From Planctomycetota bacterium (GTDB lineage Bacteria; Planctomycetota; Phycisphaerae; WQYP01), in assembly GCA_021798635.1 (NCBI GenBank), contig JAJZGH010000084.1, positions 1 through 17,864 of the forward strand: a stretch of 17,864 nucleotides of DNA, in the 5' to 3' direction. Made by a program: the position numbers and the translations under genes. The notes under the pieces were generated by a model that did not search any database, had not been told where the DNA came from, and saw only the letters and a program-made list of their open reading frames with translations. Below, in pieces: positions 15,433 through 17,864 of the stretch. Positions within the stretch are counted from its first letter, which is position 1, and every line of letters begins with the position of its first letter.

Positions 15433-15566
15433 CCTTTCAAGCGTGCCGCGCCAAATATGCCGCCACGCTTTCGCAAAGCATGATGGTATACGGGAGCCAC
15501 ATGATTGAATACGTAAACGAACCGCAAATGCAACAACTTTTGTCGGCAAAATTAAATGAGTGCTTT

Positions 15567-15591
15567 CTCATGGCCAATATTCGGCCATGAG
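15567..15591. repeat. Inverted repeat between arabinanase and GroES-like genes, candidate operator
   Basis: CTCATGGCC (15567-15575) and GGCCATGAG (15583-15591) are perfect 9-bp arms around a 7-bp AT-rich centre, AATATTC. A further ATGAG at 15556-15560 can pair with the same CTCAT, giving an alternative smaller hairpin. It sits in the 386-bp divergent region (15400-15785), where no gene is otherwise convincing. It could bind a dimeric regulator of either gene or form an RNA hairpin. There is no T-tract. About one such repeat is expected by chance over this window. Confidence 0.4.
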
Positions 15592-15785
15592 TCGAAATGC
15601 AGGTTTTGTCGGGCAGGCACCCATACTCGGAAATGCGGATATTGCCGGCCGCGCTCCGCACGCGCTCCGCTGGTCAATTGTACTTCGTGGCCCTACACTT
15701 ATTGATAGATGGTTTGAACAGGCATTGGCGTGCGCTGGTGGCTGGTCATTCCGCTGGATTATTTTTATGGCGTGGAGATTTTATT

Positions 15786-16157
15786 GTGAGCGATCAACCG
15801 GAAACAAGTCGATCCAAGCGTGTTAAATTTGACATCATTGAGCCGGTGGGCAAGCGTGTGGTCATCCGCAAGGATGAGAACCGGCGCGAAACCAAGAGCG
15901 GCATCGTGTTGCCGGGTAATCATGAAATTCCGACATTAACCGGACGGGTCATTGCCATTTCCAAACAAATTGAAAACGATACCGATTTTCCGATTCGTCA
16001 ATATGACAAAGTGCTTTTTGATCCGCGTGAGGCGATTCCCGTGGAATTTGAACCGGACAATAAACTTTTTGTGGTGCCATTGGACAAAGTGCTGGCGATT
16101 TTCAGAAAATCACTGGTGCCGCCAGCCGCTGAGCCGGGGCAGGACGATCCCGCTTAA
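15786..16157 (+). CDS. GroES-like co-chaperonin family protein (orphan)
   Basis: This 123-residue protein has the Cpn10 fold signature: I-E-P-V-G-K-R-V-V-I-R-K, then the mobile-loop region E-T-K-S-G-I-V-L-P-G-N, then G-R-V-I-A-I, Q-Y-D-K-V-L-F-D and a last strand K-L-F-V-V-P-L-D-K-V-L-A-I. Compared with true GroES, the loop has SGIVLP instead of GGIVLP, the glycine-rich V-G-x-G-x-x turn is replaced by an ISKQIEND segment, and about 15 residues extend each end. No groEL lies next to it. It may be a divergent second co-chaperonin. GTG 15786 is preferred: TGGAG lies 8 nt upstream and the family homology begins soon after, whereas the longer frame from 15597 adds residues with no family match. 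A pgl gene follows after 68 nt. Confidence 0.8.
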   Translation: MSDQPETSRSKRVKFDIIEPVGKRVVIRKDENRRETKSGIVLPGNHEIPTLTGRVIAISKQIENDTDFPIRQYDKVLFDPREAIPVEFEPDNKLFVVPLDKVLAIFRKSLVPPAAEPGQDDPA

Positions 16158-16225
16158 GGAAGTTTGACCGCCTTCCGGCAGGATGCGGCGTACAAAAGTG
16201 TTGTTCGGAGCCAGGAGTTTCAGGT

Positions 16226-16954
16226 ATGTCGCTGGAAAAAAAAGTTGTGATCTTGAAAGACGCTCCGGCATTGGCCCACGCGGCGGCGGAAATGATCATG
16301 CAGGGCGCTGCCACCGCAATTGCCACGCGGGGGAGATTCACACTTGCCCTGTCGGGTGGATCAACGCCGGAGGCGGCTTATGAAATTATTAAGCGCGATT
16401 TCTCCGCGCAGGGAAACTGGGCGAAATGGTTTATCTTTATGGGAGATGAACGGGCCGTCCCGGCGGATGATCCAGTCAGCAATCTTGGAATGGTCCGACG
16501 AACCATGCTCCATGGATTACCCATTGCATCCGAGCAAATTTTTACTGTACACACGCAACTGCCGCCGCCCGCCGCTGCCGCGGATTATGAAAAGCGAATC
16601 CAGGCGTTTTTCGGCTCTGCCGCTCCGCGCTTTGATTTAATTCTTCTTGGGCTGGGTGATGACGGCCACACCGCCTCCCTGTTTCCCGGGCATTCCGCCC
16701 GGCATGAGACCCACAAACTTGTCACCTGGAGTCCGCCCGGCACGCTGCCGCCGCCGGTGGATCGCATCACGTTTACGTTCCCGTTGATTAACCAGGCGCG
16801 AAAAGCGGTGTTTCTGATGGCTGGTGAGAAGAAAAAAAAGGTGGTGCGGCAATTGCTTTCTAAAAATGTGAATCCGGAAGTGATTCCCGCCGCCAACGTG
16901 CATCCCCTTGACGGAGAGCTTGTTTACATGATGGATCAGGCCGCCCATGGATAA
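16226..16954 (+). CDS. pgl: 6-phosphogluconolactonase
   Basis: Hydrolyses 6-phosphoglucono-delta-lactone to 6-phosphogluconate in the oxidative pentose phosphate pathway, in the cytosol. The 242-residue protein is of the DevB/SOL type and of normal length. It has S-G-G-S-T-P at 43-48 (phosphate binding), F-M-G-D-E-R at 71-76, S-N-L-G at 85-88 and G-L-G-D-D-G-H-T-A-S-L-F-P-G at 142-155, with His148 in the active site. AGGAG at 16213-16217 lies 8 nt before the ATG, which fixes the start. Neither glucose-6-phosphate dehydrogenase nor gluconate dehydrogenase is in view. The next gene, phosphoglucomutase, also works on glucose phosphates, so this is a sugar-phosphate pair. Confidence 0.96.
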   Translation: MSLEKKVVILKDAPALAHAAAEMIMQGAATAIATRGRFTLALSGGSTPEAAYEIIKRDFSAQGNWAKWFIFMGDERAVPADDPVSNLGMVRRTMLHGLPIASEQIFTVHTQLPPPAAAADYEKRIQAFFGSAAPRFDLILLGLGDDGHTASLFPGHSARHETHKLVTWSPPGTLPPPVDRITFTFPLINQARKAVFLMAGEKKKKVVRQLLSKNVNPEVIPAANVHPLDGELVYMMDQAAHG

Positions 16955-17028
16955 ATGCGCTGGATATACAATGCCCTGCGGTTTTTGAAAGTTGCCGAGT
17001 ATGAATAACAAAAAAAGGGAATGATGTA

Positions 17029-17864
17029 GTGACTATCAGCAAACTGGCCGGAAAAACAGCCCCGTCTGAAATCCTCCTTAACGTGCCCAAACTCATTACC
17101 GCCTATTATTCGCAAACGCCCGATCCGGCGGTTGCTGCCCAGCGTGTCAGTTTTGGTACTTCCGGCCATCGCGGATGTGCTTTTGATACTGCCTTTAACC
17201 AATGGCATATTCTCGCTATTACCCAGGCGGTCTGTCTGTATCGGAAGCTCCATGGCATTGATGGACCGCTGTTTTTAGGCATGGACAGCCACGCTCTTTC
17301 CGCCCCCGCGCACGCCACCGCTCTGGAAGTGCTGGCCGCCAATTCGGTGGATGTGATGATCGCCACCGGCACAGATTACACGCCCACGCCCGCGGTTTCA
17401 CATGCCATTATCACGTACAACCGCAAGCGTAAAACCGGCCTGGCCGATGGCATGATCATTACTCCCTCCCATAATCCCCCACATGACGGTGGAATTAAAT
17501 ACAATCCGCCCACCGGCGGTCCCGCGGACACCACCGCCACTTCCTGGATTGAAGCCCAAGCCAATATGTTTTTGAAATCACGCTTGCGCGGTATCAAGCG
17601 TATGCCGCTGGAGAGAGCACTTTCAGCCGGAACAACGCATCAACACAATTACATTCGTGCGTATGTCGCGGATCTGGGCAATGTCGTGGATATGCAGGTC
17701 ATTGGCGAATCAGGGATCACTATCGGTGTCGATCCGCTGGGCGGGGCCGGCGTGCATTACTGGCAACCGATCGCTGAGCATTACAAGCTTAAGCTTACGG
17801 TGGTGAATCAGCAGGTGGATCCGACATTTCGATTTATGTCCGTGGACTGGGACGGCCAAATTCG
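17029..17864 (+). CDS. pgm: Phosphoglucomutase, alpha-D-glucose specific (partial, cut by window edge)
   Basis: Interconverts glucose-1-phosphate and glucose-6-phosphate, linking glycogen and nucleotide-sugar metabolism with glycolysis. The first 278 codons are seen; the rest lies beyond the right edge. Visible signatures are F-G-T-S-G-H-R-G at 42-49, the active-site loop I-I-T-P-S-H-N-P-P at 143-151 with phosphoserine Ser147 (E. coli Pgm uses Ser146), and G-V-D-P-L-G-G-A-G in the second domain. The insert P-H-D-G-G-I-K-Y-N-P-P-x-G-G-P-A is typical of the Pgm group rather than ManB/GlmM. GTG 17029 is the start: AGGGA (17016-17020) is 8 nt upstream, and the nearby ATGs are in frame with an immediate stop. 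It follows pgl by 74 nt. Confidence 0.95.
   Translation, partial: MTISKLAGKTAPSEILLNVPKLITAYYSQTPDPAVAAQRVSFGTSGHRGCAFDTAFNQWHILAITQAVCLYRKLHGIDGPLFLGMDSHALSAPAHATALEVLAANSVDVMIATGTDYTPTPAVSHAIITYNRKRKTGLADGMIITPSHNPPHDGGIKYNPPTGGPADTTATSWIEAQANMFLKSRLRGIKRMPLERALSAGTTHQHNYIRAYVADLGNVVDMQVIGESGITIGVDPLGGAGVHYWQPIAEHYKLKLTVVNQQVDPTFRFMSVDWDGQI

Noticed and set aside
15400..15549. N-terminal extension of the arabinanase to 15549
   Set aside because: It would bury the signal peptide 50 residues in; TTG 15399 has AAAGGAG 6 nt upstream and directly precedes the signal.
15597..15785. N-terminal extension of the GroES-like gene to an upstream ATG
   Set aside because: The extra 63 residues have no family match, while GTG 15786 has a well-placed ribosome site and a normal start relative to the fold.
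1..17864. CRISPR array, insertion sequence, prophage or integron signals
   Set aside because: No regularly spaced repeats, transposase, integrase or terminal inverted repeats were seen; the tRNA has no visible 3' duplicate within the window.

Overview
The window reads as chromosomal DNA from a Gram-negative, two-membrane bacterium with moderately high GC. A planctomycete, possibly a Phycisphaerae relative, is my best guess. The reasons are a BamA-type Omp85 protein, a GH43 arabinanase with its own AraC regulator, a jelly-roll-like exported protein of planctomycete style, a GroES-like orphan, a tRNA without encoded CCA, and frequent GTG/TTG starts. The lineage is inference; no marker here settles it.

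Region 1 (1-490): the first codons of a possible leftward gene, then a non-coding region ending in a strong promoter. Region 2 (491-6953): one tightly packed rightward operon of eight genes: IclR regulator, SDR dehydrogenase, metallo-beta-lactamase-fold protein, second SDR, uncharacterised cysteine-rich protein, acetoacetate-decarboxylase-family enzyme, D-2-hydroxyacid dehydrogenase and fumarylacetoacetate-hydrolase-family enzyme. Five of the seven junctions are ATGA stop/start overlaps. The set looks like a catabolic pathway that oxidises a hydroxy-acid, sugar-acid or ring-derived substrate to beta-keto or 2,4-diketo acids, which the last enzymes decarboxylate or cleave. I recognise no described pathway with exactly this gene set. 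No transporter and no enolase-type dehydratase is present. The MBL-fold member has lost almost every metal ligand.

Region 3 (6954-8588): rlmN (23S rRNA/tRNA adenine C2 methyltransferase), with a promoter that predicts a leaderless mRNA, then tRNA-Ser(CGA). Region 4 (8773-12499, leftward): BamA, followed by an exported protein with an AVLPF-type N-terminal domain and a jelly-roll-like C-terminal domain, probably one envelope operon. Region 5 (12845-13378, rightward): a single-domain PqiA-like membrane protein, divergent from bamA. Region 6 (13383-15399, leftward): a secreted GH43 endo-arabinanase and an AraC regulator, apparently co-transcribed for arabinan use. Region 7 (15786-17864, rightward): a GroES-like orphan, 6-phosphogluconolactonase and the start of phosphoglucomutase, cut by the window edge.

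The most interesting part is the IclR-led operon: a probable undescribed catabolic module with a pseudo-enzyme-like MBL protein and an uncharacterised Cys-rich partner beside the decarboxylase.
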